This document shows, piece after piece, positions 8,812-18,595 of a stretch of DNA of 64,000 bases. A program made the position numbers and the translations under genes. The notes under the pieces are model-generated. The model did no database searches. It was not told the origin of the DNA and saw only the letters and a program-made list of their open reading frames with translations. The first letter of the stretch is position 1. The number at the start of each line of letters is the position of its first letter. Source of the DNA: Bradyrhizobium sp. 139 (GTDB lineage Bacteria > Pseudomonadota > Alphaproteobacteria > Rhizobiales > Xanthobacteraceae); the NCBI RefSeq assembly GCF_023074175.1, contig NZ_JADPKS010000074.1, positions 1 to 64,000 of the forward strand, written 5' to 3'.

Positions 8812-9894
8812 ATGCACGGAACGCTGCCCGCGCTGAAACGCGGCTTCAAGAGATGGATCGGGTGGCGACGGCTCGGCATTGCCGCGAGCGTCTTCATCAT
8901 CGCCTTCGCGATCACCACGCTTGTGCGCACTCTCAAGGATATCGATACCGGCGTCATCCTGACCGCGTTGACCGAGATTCCCCGCGGGAATATCGGGCTG
9001 GCGGCGATCTGCGTCGTCTTCGCGTTCTGTACGCTGACCTTCTACGACTTTTTTGCGCTGCGAACGATCGGCAAGAAGCATGTGCCCTATCGCATCGCAG
9101 CACTCTCGAGCTTCACCTCCTATTCGATCGGCCACAACATCGGCGCCACCGTCTTTACCGGCGGCGCGATCCGTTTCCGGATCTATTCGGACTACGGGCT
9201 GAACGCGATCGACGTAGCGAAAATCTGCTTCCTGTCGGGCCTGACCTTCTGGCTCGGTAACATCTTCGTGCTCTCGATCGGTACGGTCATCCATCCGGAT
9301 GCCGCCTCATCGATGGATCAACTCCCCTCGTCGATCAACCGGCTGATCGGGCTCGGCGGCCTCGCCTCGATCAGCGCCTATCTGGTCTGGCTTTGCATGG
9401 GCGAGAAGCGCCGCGAGCTGGGCCAGAAGGGCTGGAAAGTGGTGCTGCCCTCGGCGCCGCTGACGCTGGTGCAGATTCTGATCGGCGTGGTCGACCTAGG
9501 CTTCTGCGCCACGGCGATGTACTTGCTGATGCCGGCCAATCCGCCGATCGACTTCATGTCGCTGGCGGTCGTGTTCATCCTGGCGACGCTGATCGGCTTT
9601 GCCAGCCACGCGCCCGGCTCGATCGGCGTGTTCGACGTCGCCATGCTGGTCGCGCTGCCCGAATTCGGCCGCGAGCAGCTTCTGGCGACCCTGCTGGTCT
9701 TCCGTATCCTCTATTTCGTGATCCCGTTCGGCCTCGCCATCTCCATCATGGGCGCGCGCGAGCTCTGGATGAACGTGGTCGAACCCTGGCAGGAGCGGCG
9801 GCGGCTGGCCGAGGCCTGTGCGCAGGCCAATTTGCCCAAGCAGGTGGCCGCGATGGAGCGCGAGCGGTCATTGCGGCAGGCCAGCAAGCGGTAA
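8812..9894 (+). CDS. UPF0104 / lysylphosphatidylglycerol-synthase-type transmembrane protein
   Basis: A 360-residue polytopic membrane protein of the YbhN/UPF0104 family. Signature stretches include 'SYSIGHNIGATVFTGGAIRFR' (split here as SYSIGHNIGA and GGAIRFRIY) near residue 105 and 'GFASHAPGSIGVFD' near residue 265. It matches the flippase-like half of MprF but lacks the cytosolic aminoacyl-transferase domain, so it probably does not synthesise lysyl-PG. Some relatives act in lipid or hopanoid glycoconjugate transport. A good Shine-Dalgarno (GGGAGGACGA) precedes the ATG. A second family member lies at 57830. Confidence 0.85.
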   Translation: MHGTLPALKRGFKRWIGWRRLGIAASVFIIAFAITTLVRTLKDIDTGVILTALTEIPRGNIGLAAICVVFAFCTLTFYDFFALRTIGKKHVPYRIAALSSFTSYSIGHNIGATVFTGGAIRFRIYSDYGLNAIDVAKICFLSGLTFWLGNIFVLSIGTVIHPDAASSMDQLPSSINRLIGLGGLASISAYLVWLCMGEKRRELGQKGWKVVLPSAPLTLVQILIGVVDLGFCATAMYLLMPANPPIDFMSLAVVFILATLIGFASHAPGSIGVFDVAMLVALPEFGREQLLATLLVFRILYFVIPFGLAISIMGARELWMNVVEPWQERRRLAEACAQANLPKQVAAMERERSLRQASKR

Positions 9895-9985
9895 GGTGGG
9901 ACGGCCGACCGTCAGACAGAGGTTGCGGGCGGAGCAGCAATGCTCTCTTATTTCCGCCTCAACTTTGCCGTTGAACACGCGGGCC

Positions 9986-11938
9986 ATGATCCCTTTATCC
10001 TGTCGTAACCTCTCCGCGGGCCTCCTGCTGCTCGCCGGGATTCTGACGTCTTTGCCGCCCGAGCGCGCCGCCGCGCAGGACGCCGGCGCGATGCAAATAT
10101 CCTGGGAGGTGCGCAACCGCTTCCGCCTGTTCCGCGAGGAGCGCGACTTCCTGCTCCATGTCGAGAACGCGCGTAACCGCAGCATCCTCGCCGCCGAGCA
10201 GTCGCTGGAGCTCCAGAGCGAGGGCCGCGGCTGGGCCCGCAACATGGTCAACCGGCTGTGCATCGACCTCCAGGGCCGGGTCAACCAGCCCTGTACCCGC
10301 GACAACGTCAAAGAGAACTACATCACCCCGACCGATCATCCGGTGACCGTGCGCCTGAGCGGCGCGGTGCCGGTCGGCGCCACCTGCGCCTGGTCGTTCG
10401 ACGACGGCGACGGACCGCAAACCTCGACTTTCGATTGCGCCGAGCCGATCAATCTGCGGGTTCGCTACGGTAAGCAGACGGTCGCGAGCGTCGACGTTTC
10501 CTCTGGTTCCGATCCGACCCAGCGCGTCCAGACCGAGATCCAGGTCCGCGACATCTTCGTTGCGGGCCTCGGGGACAGCATCGCCTCCGGCGAAGGCAAT
10601 CCGGACCGGCCGCTGGCCCTGTCCGACGAAGGTTTCTGCTTCCGCTCTTATCTCGGCACGGCGGGCGCGCAGTACTACCGGCCAAGCCGCGCCGGCTTCA
10701 AGGGCGGCCGTGCCTGCGAAGCGCCGGATACGCTCGCCAACTGGCAGCGCTACAGCGCGCTCTGGTTCAATTCGCCCTGCCACCGCTCGCTCTACAGCTA
10801 TCAGGCCCGCACCGCGCTGGCACTCGCGGTGCGCTACACCCACGTCGCGGTGACCTTTCTGCCGCTAGCCTGCACCGGCGCCAGCATCGGCGACGGACTG
10901 CTGGGCTCGCAGCGCGCCCGCGAATGCCCGCCCGGCAAGACCGGCGTCTGCAACACCAGCGTGAACGCGCAGGTCGCCGAACTGCGCGAGGCGCTCACCG
11001 CCGCTAGGAAGCGGCAGCCCGACCGCACCCTCGACCTCGTGCTGCTCTCGGTCGGCGCCAACGACGTCTATTTCTCCGGCCTCGTCGCCGACGTCATCGT
11101 CGACACCGCGACCGAGCGCGCGCTGTTCCGCCGCTCCGGCGTGATGGCGAGCGTCGACGATTCCCGCGATGCGATGGCGCGCGAGTTGCCGAAGAATTTC
11201 GTCAAGCTGCGCGAGGCGCTGAAGCCGCTGGTCGGTGGCGACCTCTCGCACGTGGTCTACGTGTCCTACGCCAATCCCGCGCTCGCCGACGGTGGCGTGC
11301 CCTGCCGCGGCGGCCGCGCCGGCTTCGACATCCATCCGTCCTTCAACGCCGATCCGCAGCGCCTTGCCCGGGTCTCGACCTTCGTCGAAACCGAGTTCCT
11401 GCCGCAGCTGAAGGGCCTCGCCACCTGCACGCGCGGGGCGCTATGCCGCGATCCCGAAGCCGACCGCATGACCTTCGTGGATTCGCATCAGGCGGCGTTC
11501 GCCGATCACGGCTTCTGCGCCCATTCGGGCAACGATCCCGAATTCGACCGTACCTGCTTTGCCGAGAACGGCCAGAGCTTCAATCCGGACATCGTGACGG
11601 CCGCGAGCCAGCCGATGCTGTGCGGCCGTAGCGCCTCGGAATATCGCGCCTACCTGCCGCGCGCACGCTGGGTCCGCGACGCCAATGACAGCTATTTTGC
11701 AGCGATGACTTATCCGCAAGGCTTGCCGGCCGCGAACCAGCCGACCGACATCCACGACGCCACGTGGGGCGTGCTCTCCGCCGTCTATGGCGGCGCCGTG
11801 CATCCCACCGCCGAAGGCCACGCGGCGATGGCAGATGCCGCACTGCCGGCCGCGAGCGCCGTGCTCGGCCTTGATGCCGTGCCCCCGGGCGTGACCCGCG
11901 GGCTGCTCGCGCCGCTGTTGCCTGGCGCGCAGCAGTAG
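9986..11938 (+). CDS. Secreted SGNH/GDSL hydrolase-like protein
   Basis: A 650-residue protein with a signal peptide ('LSAGLLLLAGILTSLPPERAAAQD'). After a roughly 160-residue N-terminal region with a possible Ig-like segment ('CAWSFDDGDG'), the SGNH core begins with 'VAGLGDSIASGEGNPDRP' (block I serine), continues with 'LLSVGANDVYFSG' (block III Gly/Asn) and ends with 'VHPTAEGHAAMADA' (block V histidine). The catalytic set appears complete, so esterase or lipase activity on an envelope or extracellular ester is likely. Many cysteines suggest disulfides. I chose the ATG at 9986 because it creates the signal peptide. Confidence 0.82.
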   Translation: MIPLSCRNLSAGLLLLAGILTSLPPERAAAQDAGAMQISWEVRNRFRLFREERDFLLHVENARNRSILAAEQSLELQSEGRGWARNMVNRLCIDLQGRVNQPCTRDNVKENYITPTDHPVTVRLSGAVPVGATCAWSFDDGDGPQTSTFDCAEPINLRVRYGKQTVASVDVSSGSDPTQRVQTEIQVRDIFVAGLGDSIASGEGNPDRPLALSDEGFCFRSYLGTAGAQYYRPSRAGFKGGRACEAPDTLANWQRYSALWFNSPCHRSLYSYQARTALALAVRYTHVAVTFLPLACTGASIGDGLLGSQRARECPPGKTGVCNTSVNAQVAELREALTAARKRQPDRTLDLVLLSVGANDVYFSGLVADVIVDTATERALFRRSGVMASVDDSRDAMARELPKNFVKLREALKPLVGGDLSHVVYVSYANPALADGGVPCRGGRAGFDIHPSFNADPQRLARVSTFVETEFLPQLKGLATCTRGALCRDPEADRMTFVDSHQAAFADHGFCAHSGNDPEFDRTCFAENGQSFNPDIVTAASQPMLCGRSASEYRAYLPRARWVRDANDSYFAAMTYPQGLPAANQPTDIHDATWGVLSAVYGGAVHPTAEGHAAMADAALPAASAVLGLDAVPPGVTRGLLAPLLPGAQQ

Positions 11939-12149
11939 CAGCCAGAGCGAGCCCTCTCCACACCATCATTGCTTCGCTGCGCTCGCAATGTTTGCGGCAC
12001 GCATTCTCGCAACTCACTATCGTTCCCGCCACCTGCCGTTCCATCAATCCAAAAACGGCATCGATCGATACCCCCTTGAACTTGGACACCTTGCCGCGCG
12101 CGCCTCTAGGAGTCGCCGTGGGGAAACGTTCCGAATTGTAAGGAGGCGC

Positions 12150-13505
12150 ATGATGAGCGCAGTGGTGTCCGCGGCGGACGTGAGGAGGTCTCGCGTCAGG
12201 CTGCTCATCGTGACCATGTTGTTCCTGGTCACGACGGTCAATTATGCCGACCGCGCCACGCTCTCGATCGCGGGCCCTGCGCTCTCGAAAGAGCTGCATC
12301 TCGATCCCGTTGCCATGGGCTACATCTTCTCGGCGTTCGGCTGGTCCTACGTGATCGCGCAGGTGCCGGGCGGCTGGCTGCTCGACCGCTACGGCTCGCG
12401 CCTCGTCTATGCATTGTCCATCATCGTCTGGTCGCTGTTCACGACGCTGCAGGGCTGGGTCGGCTTCTTGAGCGCCGGCACCGCGATCACCGTGCTGTTC
12501 GGCCTGCGCTTCCTGGTCGGTATCGCGGAGGCGCCCTCTTTCCCCGCCAACGCGCGCATCGTCGCGGCCTGGTTTCCCAGTAACGAGCGCGGCACCGCGT
12601 CGGCGTTCTTCAACTCGGGACAGTATTTCGCGACCGTGATCTTCGCGCCGCTGATGGGCTGGATCGCGCATGACTACGGCTGGCGCTACGTCTTCTTCGT
12701 GATGGGCGCGCTCGGCGTCGTGATGGGCCTGGTCTGGATCAAGACCATCTACGGTCCGAAAGAGCACCCCGGCATCAACGAGGCCGAGTTCGACTACATC
12801 AAAGAGGGCGGCGCGCTGGTCGATCTCGACGCGCCCAAAAACGATTTGATGCAGGAGCGTGCGCCCGAGTCCGGCTCCGGCTGGGACCACATCCGCCAGC
12901 TGCTCTCCAACCGCATGATGCTGGGCGTCTATCTCGGCCAGTACTGCATCAACACGCTGACCTACTTCTTCCTGACCTGGTTCCCGGTCTACCTCGTGAA
13001 GGAGCGCGGTCTGTCGATCCTGCAAGCCGGCTTCGTCGCGACACTGCCGGCGCTGTGCGGCTTCATCGGGGGCGTGCTCGGCGGCGTCATCTCCGATGCG
13101 ATCCTGCGCAAGACGGGCTCGCTGACCATGGCGCGCAAGATCCCGATCGTCGGCGGCATGCTGCTGTCGATGTCGATCATCGCCTGCAACTATGTCGACG
13201 GACAGGCCCTCGTGGTCGGCTTCATGGCGCTCGCCTTCTTCGGCAAGGGCATCGGCGCGCTGGGCTGGGCGGTGGTCTCCGACACCTCGCCGAAGGAAGC
13301 CGGCGGCGTCTCCGGCGGCCTGTTCAACACCTTCGGCAATCTCTCTTCGATCAGCACCCCGATCGTGATCGGCTACATCCTGGCGGCAACCGGCTCCTTC
13401 AACGGTGCGCTGGTGTTCGTCGGCGCCAATGCACTGGTCGCCGCGTTCGCCTATCTCGTGATCGTGGGCAAGATCGAGCGCGTGGTGCTCAAACGTTCCT
13501 CCTGA
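12150..13505 (+). CDS. MFS transporter, anion:cation symporter family (probable glucarate/galactarate importer)
   Basis: A 451-residue, 12-helix permease. 'VNYADRATLSIAGPALSKEL' in helix 1 and 'GWLLDRYGSRLVYALS' are typical of the ACS family containing GudP, GarP and phthalate permeases. It opens a rightward cluster of aldarate degradation genes, so I infer uptake of D-glucarate and/or galactarate with protons. The start codon has a strong ribosome-binding site (TAAGGAGGCGC). A hairpin terminator lies after its stop, so it is probably transcribed separately from the LysR gene. Confidence 0.88.
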   Translation: MMSAVVSAADVRRSRVRLLIVTMLFLVTTVNYADRATLSIAGPALSKELHLDPVAMGYIFSAFGWSYVIAQVPGGWLLDRYGSRLVYALSIIVWSLFTTLQGWVGFLSAGTAITVLFGLRFLVGIAEAPSFPANARIVAAWFPSNERGTASAFFNSGQYFATVIFAPLMGWIAHDYGWRYVFFVMGALGVVMGLVWIKTIYGPKEHPGINEAEFDYIKEGGALVDLDAPKNDLMQERAPESGSGWDHIRQLLSNRMMLGVYLGQYCINTLTYFFLTWFPVYLVKERGLSILQAGFVATLPALCGFIGGVLGGVISDAILRKTGSLTMARKIPIVGGMLLSMSIIACNYVDGQALVVGFMALAFFGKGIGALGWAVVSDTSPKEAGGVSGGLFNTFGNLSSISTPIVIGYILAATGSFNGALVFVGANALVAAFAYLVIVGKIERVVLKRSS

Positions 13506-13540
13506 GCCCTCCGAGACCATCGGAGCGGACCAGGCAACTC

Positions 13541-13572
13541 AACGGCGGCTTAAACAGCCGCCGTCTTTGTTT
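13541..13572 (+). terminator. Rho-independent terminator after the aldarate permease
   Basis: A nine-base-pair GC-rich stem (acggcggct / agccgccgt) with a five-base TAAAC loop is followed by CTTTGTTT. It sits between the permease stop and the LysR start, as expected for ending the permease transcript. Confidence 0.75.
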
Positions 13573-13632
13573 CGGGGGAGATCGATGCTAGAAGCGCCGG
13601 GGAAACGCCTTATCCATCTAAGGCATGTATCG

Positions 13633-14538
13633 ATGTTCGACCTCAACCAGCTCCGCTGTTTCGTCACGGTGGCCGAAGAACTGCATTTCGGCCGCGCCGC
13701 AGCGCGGCTGAACATGACCCAGCCGCCGCTGTCGCGGCAGATCCAGGTGCTCGAGCACATCATCGACGCGCCGCTGCTCGAACGCACCAGCCGCTCGGTA
13801 CGCCTGACCCCGGCCGGACGCAGCTTCCTGCCGGAGGCGCGGCGCATCCTGAAGCTCGCCGAAAGCGCTTCGCAGGTCGCCCGCCGCATCGCGCTCGGCA
13901 AGATCGGCTCGCTGAAGATCGGTTTCACCGCGGCGGCGGCCTACGGCTTTCTCCCAGAGCTCGTCGCCGCCTGCCGGGCAAGACTGCCCGAGGTCGATTT
14001 CTCGCTGAAGGAAATGGTCTCGGGCGACCAGTTCGAGGCGCTGAGTTCGGGCCAGATCGATGCCGGCCTGTTGCGTCCGCCGATCGCGCGCCCCGAAATT
14101 GCCAGCCGCCGCGTCGTCGCCGAGCCCCTGCTGGCCGCGGTCCCGAAAAAGCATCCGCTGGCGAATGCGGAAAGCATCACAATCAAGGATTTCGACGGCC
14201 AGCCTTTCGTGATGTATTCGCCCTATGAGAGCCGCTACTTTCACGACCTGCTGGTCGCACTCTTCACGCGCGCCGACATCCTGCCGCGCTATGTCCAGCA
14301 TCTGAGCCAGATCCATTCCATCCTCGCCATGGTCCGCGCCGGCCTCGGCCTCGCCATCGTGCCGGCGGCGGCTGCGAGCCTCAAAATCGCCGACGTGCGC
14401 CTGCGGCCGCTCAAGCTGCGCACGCGCGTCCCGGTCGAATTGTTCATGGTCTGGCGCCGTGACGACGAGAATCCCCTGGTCTCGGCCCTGGTCAAAATCG
14501 CCGGTGAATTGTCCTCCGCGGAGACGATCGAAGATTGA
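13633..14538 (+). CDS. LysR-family regulator of aldarate catabolism (predicted)
   Basis: A 301-residue LysR-type regulator from the chosen start. The N-terminal helix-turn-helix is 'FGRAAARLNMTQPPLSRQIQ', and the rest is a periplasmic-binding-like effector domain. LysR proteins usually activate a neighbouring operon on binding a pathway metabolite, and the adjacent aldarate genes are the obvious target. I chose 'MFDLNQLRCF' as the start because it is the canonical LysR N-terminus; the ATG at 13585 adds 16 residues and has a better Shine-Dalgarno (GGGGGAG), so it remains possible. Confidence 0.87.
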   Translation: MFDLNQLRCFVTVAEELHFGRAAARLNMTQPPLSRQIQVLEHIIDAPLLERTSRSVRLTPAGRSFLPEARRILKLAESASQVARRIALGKIGSLKIGFTAAAAYGFLPELVAACRARLPEVDFSLKEMVSGDQFEALSSGQIDAGLLRPPIARPEIASRRVVAEPLLAAVPKKHPLANAESITIKDFDGQPFVMYSPYESRYFHDLLVALFTRADILPRYVQHLSQIHSILAMVRAGLGLAIVPAAAASLKIADVRLRPLKLRTRVPVELFMVWRRDDENPLVSALVKIAGELSSAETIED

Positions 14539-14555
14539 TGCTGATTTCGCATCAG
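14537..14555. promoter_or_regulatory. Short palindrome between LysR gene and kdgD
   Basis: CTGAT-TTCGC-ATCAG, within a longer overlapping GATGC...GCATC symmetry, starts at the LysR stop codon and lies about 110 bases before the kdgD start. It could be a LysR-type operator for the aldarate operon or part of a weak terminator. Based on symmetry and position only. Confidence 0.25.
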
Positions 14556-14666
14556 TCGATATAGGCTTTGGCTTGGACGCGCATCGAACGGTCTCCTAAA
14601 CCACGGCGCATGGACGCGCAGGCTTTCGTCGCGTCCTCCACATCACCAGACAAGGGAGCAGCGCCC

Positions 14667-15611
14667 ATGAGCAAGATGACCCCGCAGGAAATGGCCCAGA
14701 AAATCGGATCGGGCCTCCTGTCCTTCCCCGTCACGCCGTTCAAGGCCGACTATTCTTTCGACGAGGCGACCTACCGCGCCAACATGGACTGGCTGTGCGG
14801 CTATGACGTCGCCGGCCTGTTCGCCGCCGGCGGCACCGGCGAGTTCTTCTCGCTGACGCCGACCGAAGTCCCGCAGGTGGTCAAGATCGCCGTCGACGAG
14901 ACCAAGGGCCGCGTGCCCGTGCTCGCCGGCACCGGCTACGGCACCGCGACCGCCCGCGAGATCGCAATCGGCGCCGAGAAGGCCGGCGCCGACGGCCTGC
15001 TGCTGCTGCCGCCCTACCTCACCCATTCCGAACAGGAAGGGCTCGCCGCCCATATCGAGGCGGTGTGCGCCTCGGTGAAGATCGGCGTCATCGTCTACAA
15101 CCGCGACAACGCCATCCTCCAGCCCGACACGCTGGCCCGCCTTGCCGAGCGCTGCCCGAACCTCGTGGGCTACAAGGACGGCATCGGCGACATCGAGCTG
15201 ATGACCCGCGTCTACACCAAGCTCGGCGACCGCCTGACTTATATCGGCGGCCTGCCGACCGCGGAAACCTTCGCGCTCCCTTATCTCGACATGGGCGTGA
15301 CGACCTATTCGTCCGCCGTGTTCAACTTCGTTCCGGAGTTCGCGACCAATTTCTACGCCGCCGTGCGCAAGCGCGATCACGCGACGATCCATGCCGGGCT
15401 GAAGGACTTCATCCTGCCGCTGATCGCGATCCGCAACCGCAAGAAAGGCTATGCGGTCTCGATCATCAAGGCCGGCATGAAGGTGATCGGCCGCGATTCC
15501 GGCCCGGTCCGCCCGCCGCTCACCGATCTGACCGAGCAGGAGATCGCGGAAGTGACCGCGCTGGTGAAGAATCTGCCCGCCATCCGATCGACACAACAGG
15601 CGGCAGAATAA
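14667..15611 (+). CDS. kdgD: 5-dehydro-4-deoxyglucarate dehydratase
   Basis: A 314-residue enzyme of the DHDPS/NAL class I aldolase superfamily. It converts 5-keto-4-deoxy-D-glucarate to 2-oxoglutarate semialdehyde, CO2 and water. '[18 protein letters not shown]' is the phosphate-loop-like GxxGE region, 'IVYNRDN' supplies the active-site tyrosine and K170 in '[10 protein letters not shown]' is the Schiff-base lysine. The ATG at 14667 follows AAGGGAG at usable spacing. It is the first gene of the tight rightward operon with gudD and the semialdehyde dehydrogenase, and takes the product of both entry dehydratases. Confidence 0.95.
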   Translation: MSKMTPQEMAQKIGSGLLSFPVTPFKADYSFDEATYRANMDWLCGYDVAGLFAAGGTGEFFSLTPTEVPQVVKIAVDETKGRVPVLAGTGYGTATAREIAIGAEKAGADGLLLLPPYLTHSEQEGLAAHIEAVCASVKIGVIVYNRDNAILQPDTLARLAERCPNLVGYKDGIGDIELMTRVYTKLGDRLTYIGGLPTAETFALPYLDMGVTTYSSAVFNFVPEFATNFYAAVRKRDHATIHAGLKDFILPLIAIRNRKKGYAVSIIKAGMKVIGRDSGPVRPPLTDLTEQEIAEVTALVKNLPAIRSTQQAAE

Positions 15612-15637
15612 CAGACAACAACAGGGAGGAGGGCGCG

Positions 15638-16996
15638 ATGGCCGAGACTGACATCTCCGGCGCGCCAGTCGCCGGCGCACCGGTCGTCACATCGATGCAG
15701 GTGATCCCGGTCGCGGGCCGCGACAGCATGCTCCTCAACTTAAGCGGCGCGCATGCGCCGTTCTTCACCCGCAACATCGTCATCCTCACCGACAATGCCG
15801 GTCACACCGGCGTCGGCGAGGTGCCGGGCGGGCAGAAGATCTGGCAGACGCTCCAGGACGCCCGCGATCTCGTGATCGGCAAGACCGTCGGCGCGATGAA
15901 CGACATCCTCGTCGACGTCCGCACCGCCTTCGCCGACCGCGACGCCGGCGGCCGCGGCAAGCAGACCTTTGACCTGCGCGTGATGATCCATGCGGTCACG
16001 GCGATCGAATCCGCACTGCTCGACCTGCTCGGCCAGCATCTTAACCTGCCCGTTGCCGCGCTGCTCGGCGAAGGCCAGCAGCGCAAGAACGTCGAGACGC
16101 TCGGCTATCTCTTCTTCGTCGGCGACATCGGCAAGTCCAGACTCGACTACGTCGGCGGTGAGACCGGCAAGCCCGAATGGTTCAACCTCCGCCACCAGGA
16201 GGCGATGACGCCGGAAACGGTGGTGCGCCTCGCGGAGGCCACCCACGATCATTACGGCTTTGCCGACTTCAAGCTGAAGGGCGGCGTGCTCCGCGGCGAA
16301 CAGGAGATCGAGGCCGTTACTGCGATCGCAAGGCGCTTCCCCAACGCGCGCGTGACCCTGGACCCCAACGGCGCCTGGTCGCTCGACGAGGCGATCCGGC
16401 TCTGCAAGGACATGCACGGCATCCTCGCCTATGCCGAGGACCCCTGCGGCGCGGAAGCCGGCTTCTCCGGCCGCGAGATCATGGCCGAGTTCCGCCGCGC
16501 CACTGGCCTGCCGACCGCGACCAACATGATCGCCACCGACTGGCGGCAGCTCTCTCATGCATTGCGCCTCGGCGCGGTGGACATTCCGCTCGCCGATCCC
16601 CATTTCTGGACCATGCAAGGCTCCGTGCGCGTGGCCCAGACCTGCCGCGACAACGGCCTGACCTGGGGCTCGCACTCCAACAGCCATTTCGACATTTCGC
16701 TCGCCATGTTCACCCATGTCGGCGCCGCCGCTCCCGGCAAGGTCACCGCGATCGACACCCACTGGATCTGGCAGGATGGCCAGGCGCTGACCAAGGAGCC
16801 GCTCCAGATCAAAGGCGGCAAGATCGCCGTGCCGGACCGTCCGGGCCTGGGTATCCAAATCGACAGGGCCGCCATCGAAGCGGCGCATGAACTCTATAAG
16901 CAGCATGGACTCGGCGCCCGGGATGACGCTATGGCCATGCAGGACCTGATCCCCGGCTGGACCTTTGACGACAAGCGTCCGTGCCTCGTGCGTTAA
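15638..16996 (+). CDS. gudD: Glucarate dehydratase
   Basis: A 452-residue enolase-superfamily enzyme. It dehydrates D-glucarate (often also L-idarate) to 5-keto-4-deoxyglucarate. The MR/glucarate dehydratase landmarks are visible: '[11 protein letters not shown]' with the KxK lysine, 'TLDPNGAWS' and 'YAEDPCGAE' for Mg2+ ligands, and '[13 protein letters not shown]' with the catalytic histidine. Length matches the family. A strong GGGAGGAGG ribosome-binding site lies before the ATG, 26 bases after the kdgD stop, so the two are cotranscribed. Confidence 0.95.
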   Translation: MAETDISGAPVAGAPVVTSMQVIPVAGRDSMLLNLSGAHAPFFTRNIVILTDNAGHTGVGEVPGGQKIWQTLQDARDLVIGKTVGAMNDILVDVRTAFADRDAGGRGKQTFDLRVMIHAVTAIESALLDLLGQHLNLPVAALLGEGQQRKNVETLGYLFFVGDIGKSRLDYVGGETGKPEWFNLRHQEAMTPETVVRLAEATHDHYGFADFKLKGGVLRGEQEIEAVTAIARRFPNARVTLDPNGAWSLDEAIRLCKDMHGILAYAEDPCGAEAGFSGREIMAEFRRATGLPTATNMIATDWRQLSHALRLGAVDIPLADPHFWTMQGSVRVAQTCRDNGLTWGSHSNSHFDISLAMFTHVGAAAPGKVTAIDTHWIWQDGQALTKEPLQIKGGKIAVPDRPGLGIQIDRAAIEAAHELYKQHGLGARDDAMAMQDLIPGWTFDDKRPCLVR

Positions 16997-17020
16997 GAAA
17001 CCTTCCTTTGGAGGAATGAG

Positions 17021-18469
17021 ATGACTGCGATCCTGAAGAACTTCATCGGCGGCGAATGGGTCGACGGCTCCGGCGTCACCAAGAACATCAACCCCTCCAA
17101 CACCAATGACCTCGTCGGCGAGTACGCCAAGGCCGACAAGGCGCAGACCGAGAAGGCGATCGCGGCCGCAAAGGCCGCCTTCCCCGCCTGGGCGCGGTCG
17201 ACGCCGCAGGAGCGCTATGACGCGCTGAACAAGGTTTCCCTCGAAATCATCGCCCGCAAGGAAGAGCTCGGCCGCCTGCTCGCCCGCGAGGAAGGCAAGA
17301 CCCTGCCGGAAGGCATCGGCGAGGTCGCCCGCGCCGGCCAGATCTTTGCATTCTTCGCCGGCGAGGCGCTGCGCCTGACCGGCGAAAAGGGCGCTTCGGT
17401 CCGCCCCGGCCTCGACGTCGAGCTCACCCGCGAGCCGGTCGGCGTGGTCGGCATGATCACGCCCTGGAATTTCCCGATCGCGATCCCCGCCTGGAAGATC
17501 GCGCCGGCGCTCTGCTACGGCAACACAGTGGTGTTCAAGCCGGCCGAGCTGGTGCCGGGCTCTGCGCATGCGCTGTCCGAGATCATCACCCGTTCCGGCA
17601 TTCCCGCCGGCGTGTTCAACCTCGTGGTCGGCTCCGGCTCCGTGGTTGGCCAGACTCTGCTTGAGCACCCCGACGTCGCCGCGATCTCCTTCACCGGTTC
17701 GGTACAGACCGGCCGCAAGATCGCGCAGGCCTGCGTGCTGTCGAACCCGATGAAGAAATTCCAGCTTGAGATGGGCGGCAAGAATCCGTTGGTGGTGCTC
17801 GACGACGCCGATCTCAAGCTCGCCGTCGAGGTCGCCGTCAACGGCGCCTATTTCTCGACTGGCCAGCGCTGCACCGCCTCCTCCCGCCTGATCGTCACCG
17901 AAGGCATTCACGATCGTTTCGTCGCGGCGATGACCGAGCGTCTGAAAGGCCTGACAGTGGACGACGCGCTCAAGGCTGGCGTGCATATCGGCCCCGTGGT
18001 CGACCAGAGCCAGCTTGACCAGGACCTGCGTTATATCAAGATCGGCCAGGACGAAGGCGCCAAGCTCGCCTGGGGCGGCGAACTGCTAAAGCGCGAGACG
18101 CCCGGCCACTACCTCCAGCCCGCGATGTTCACGGAAGCCAACAACAACATGCGCATCGCGCGCGAAGAAATCTTCGGGCCAGTGGCGACCGTCATTCGCG
18201 CCAAGAACTACGAAGAGGCGCTGGCGATCTCCAACGACACCGAGTTCGGCCTCGCCTCCGGCATCTGCACCTCCAGCCTGAAATACGCCTCGCACTACAA
18301 GCGCAACAGCGAGTCCGGCATGGTGATGGTCAATTTGCCGACCGCCGGCGTCGACTATCACGTGCCGTTCGGCGGCCGGAAGGGTTCGAGCTACGGCGCC
18401 CGCGAGCAGGGCTCCTATGCGCGCGAGTTCTACACCACGGTGAAGACCGCCTATACCTATCCTGGTTGA
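17021..18469 (+). CDS. 2-oxoglutarate semialdehyde dehydrogenase (aldehyde dehydrogenase family)
   Basis: A 482-residue NAD(P)-dependent aldehyde dehydrogenase. The catalytic cysteine is C284 in 'TGQRCTASSRL' and the general base is E250 in 'LEMGGKNP'; the cofactor motif 'TPWNFPIAIP' is present. In this context it should oxidise the KdgD product to 2-oxoglutarate, the last step into the TCA cycle. It starts 24 bases after gudD with TTTGGAGGAATGAG as ribosome-binding site. Succinate-semialdehyde dehydrogenase is the usual automatic name for similar proteins, but the operon favours the aldarate role. Confidence 0.9.
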   Translation: MTAILKNFIGGEWVDGSGVTKNINPSNTNDLVGEYAKADKAQTEKAIAAAKAAFPAWARSTPQERYDALNKVSLEIIARKEELGRLLAREEGKTLPEGIGEVARAGQIFAFFAGEALRLTGEKGASVRPGLDVELTREPVGVVGMITPWNFPIAIPAWKIAPALCYGNTVVFKPAELVPGSAHALSEIITRSGIPAGVFNLVVGSGSVVGQTLLEHPDVAAISFTGSVQTGRKIAQACVLSNPMKKFQLEMGGKNPLVVLDDADLKLAVEVAVNGAYFSTGQRCTASSRLIVTEGIHDRFVAAMTERLKGLTVDDALKAGVHIGPVVDQSQLDQDLRYIKIGQDEGAKLAWGGELLKRETPGHYLQPAMFTEANNNMRIAREEIFGPVATVIRAKNYEEALAISNDTEFGLASGICTSSLKYASHYKRNSESGMVMVNLPTAGVDYHVPFGGRKGSSYGAREQGSYAREFYTTVKTAYTYPG

Positions 18470-18483
18470 TAGGCCACGATCGT

Positions 18484-18576
18484 AGGGTGGGCAAAGCGAA
18501 GCGTGCCCACCGCTTACGTTCGGTATGAAGCATGGTGGGCACGGCGCGGTGTGCCTTTGCCCACCGTGCGACTTCA
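18484..18576. repeat. Palindromic intergenic repeat, 'TAGGGTGGGCAAAGCG' family
   Basis: gtgggcaaagcgaagcgtgcccac forms one hairpin, and a second half ends in tgcctttgcccaccgtgc, pairing with the first. This is a well-known motif of Bradyrhizobium intergenic regions. It sits inside the aldarate cluster between the aldehyde dehydrogenase and garD, so it may act as a processing or attenuation element in the operon mRNA. Confidence 0.75.
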
Positions 18577-18595
18577 GTTTCTGAGGCAAGAGCAG

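Noticed and set aside
8812-9894. Lysylphosphatidylglycerol synthase (MprF)
   Set aside because: Only the membrane flippase-like domain is present; the aminoacyl-transferase domain is missing.
11580-13520. A 646-codon open frame antisense to the SGNH hydrolase and aldarate permease genes
   Set aside because: Charged low-complexity translation, opposite to clear genes and crossing an intergenic gap and terminator region.
15740-17986. A 748-codon open frame antisense to gudD and the aldehyde dehydrogenase gene
   Set aside because: It spans two well-supported sense genes and the gap between them, with no protein-like features.
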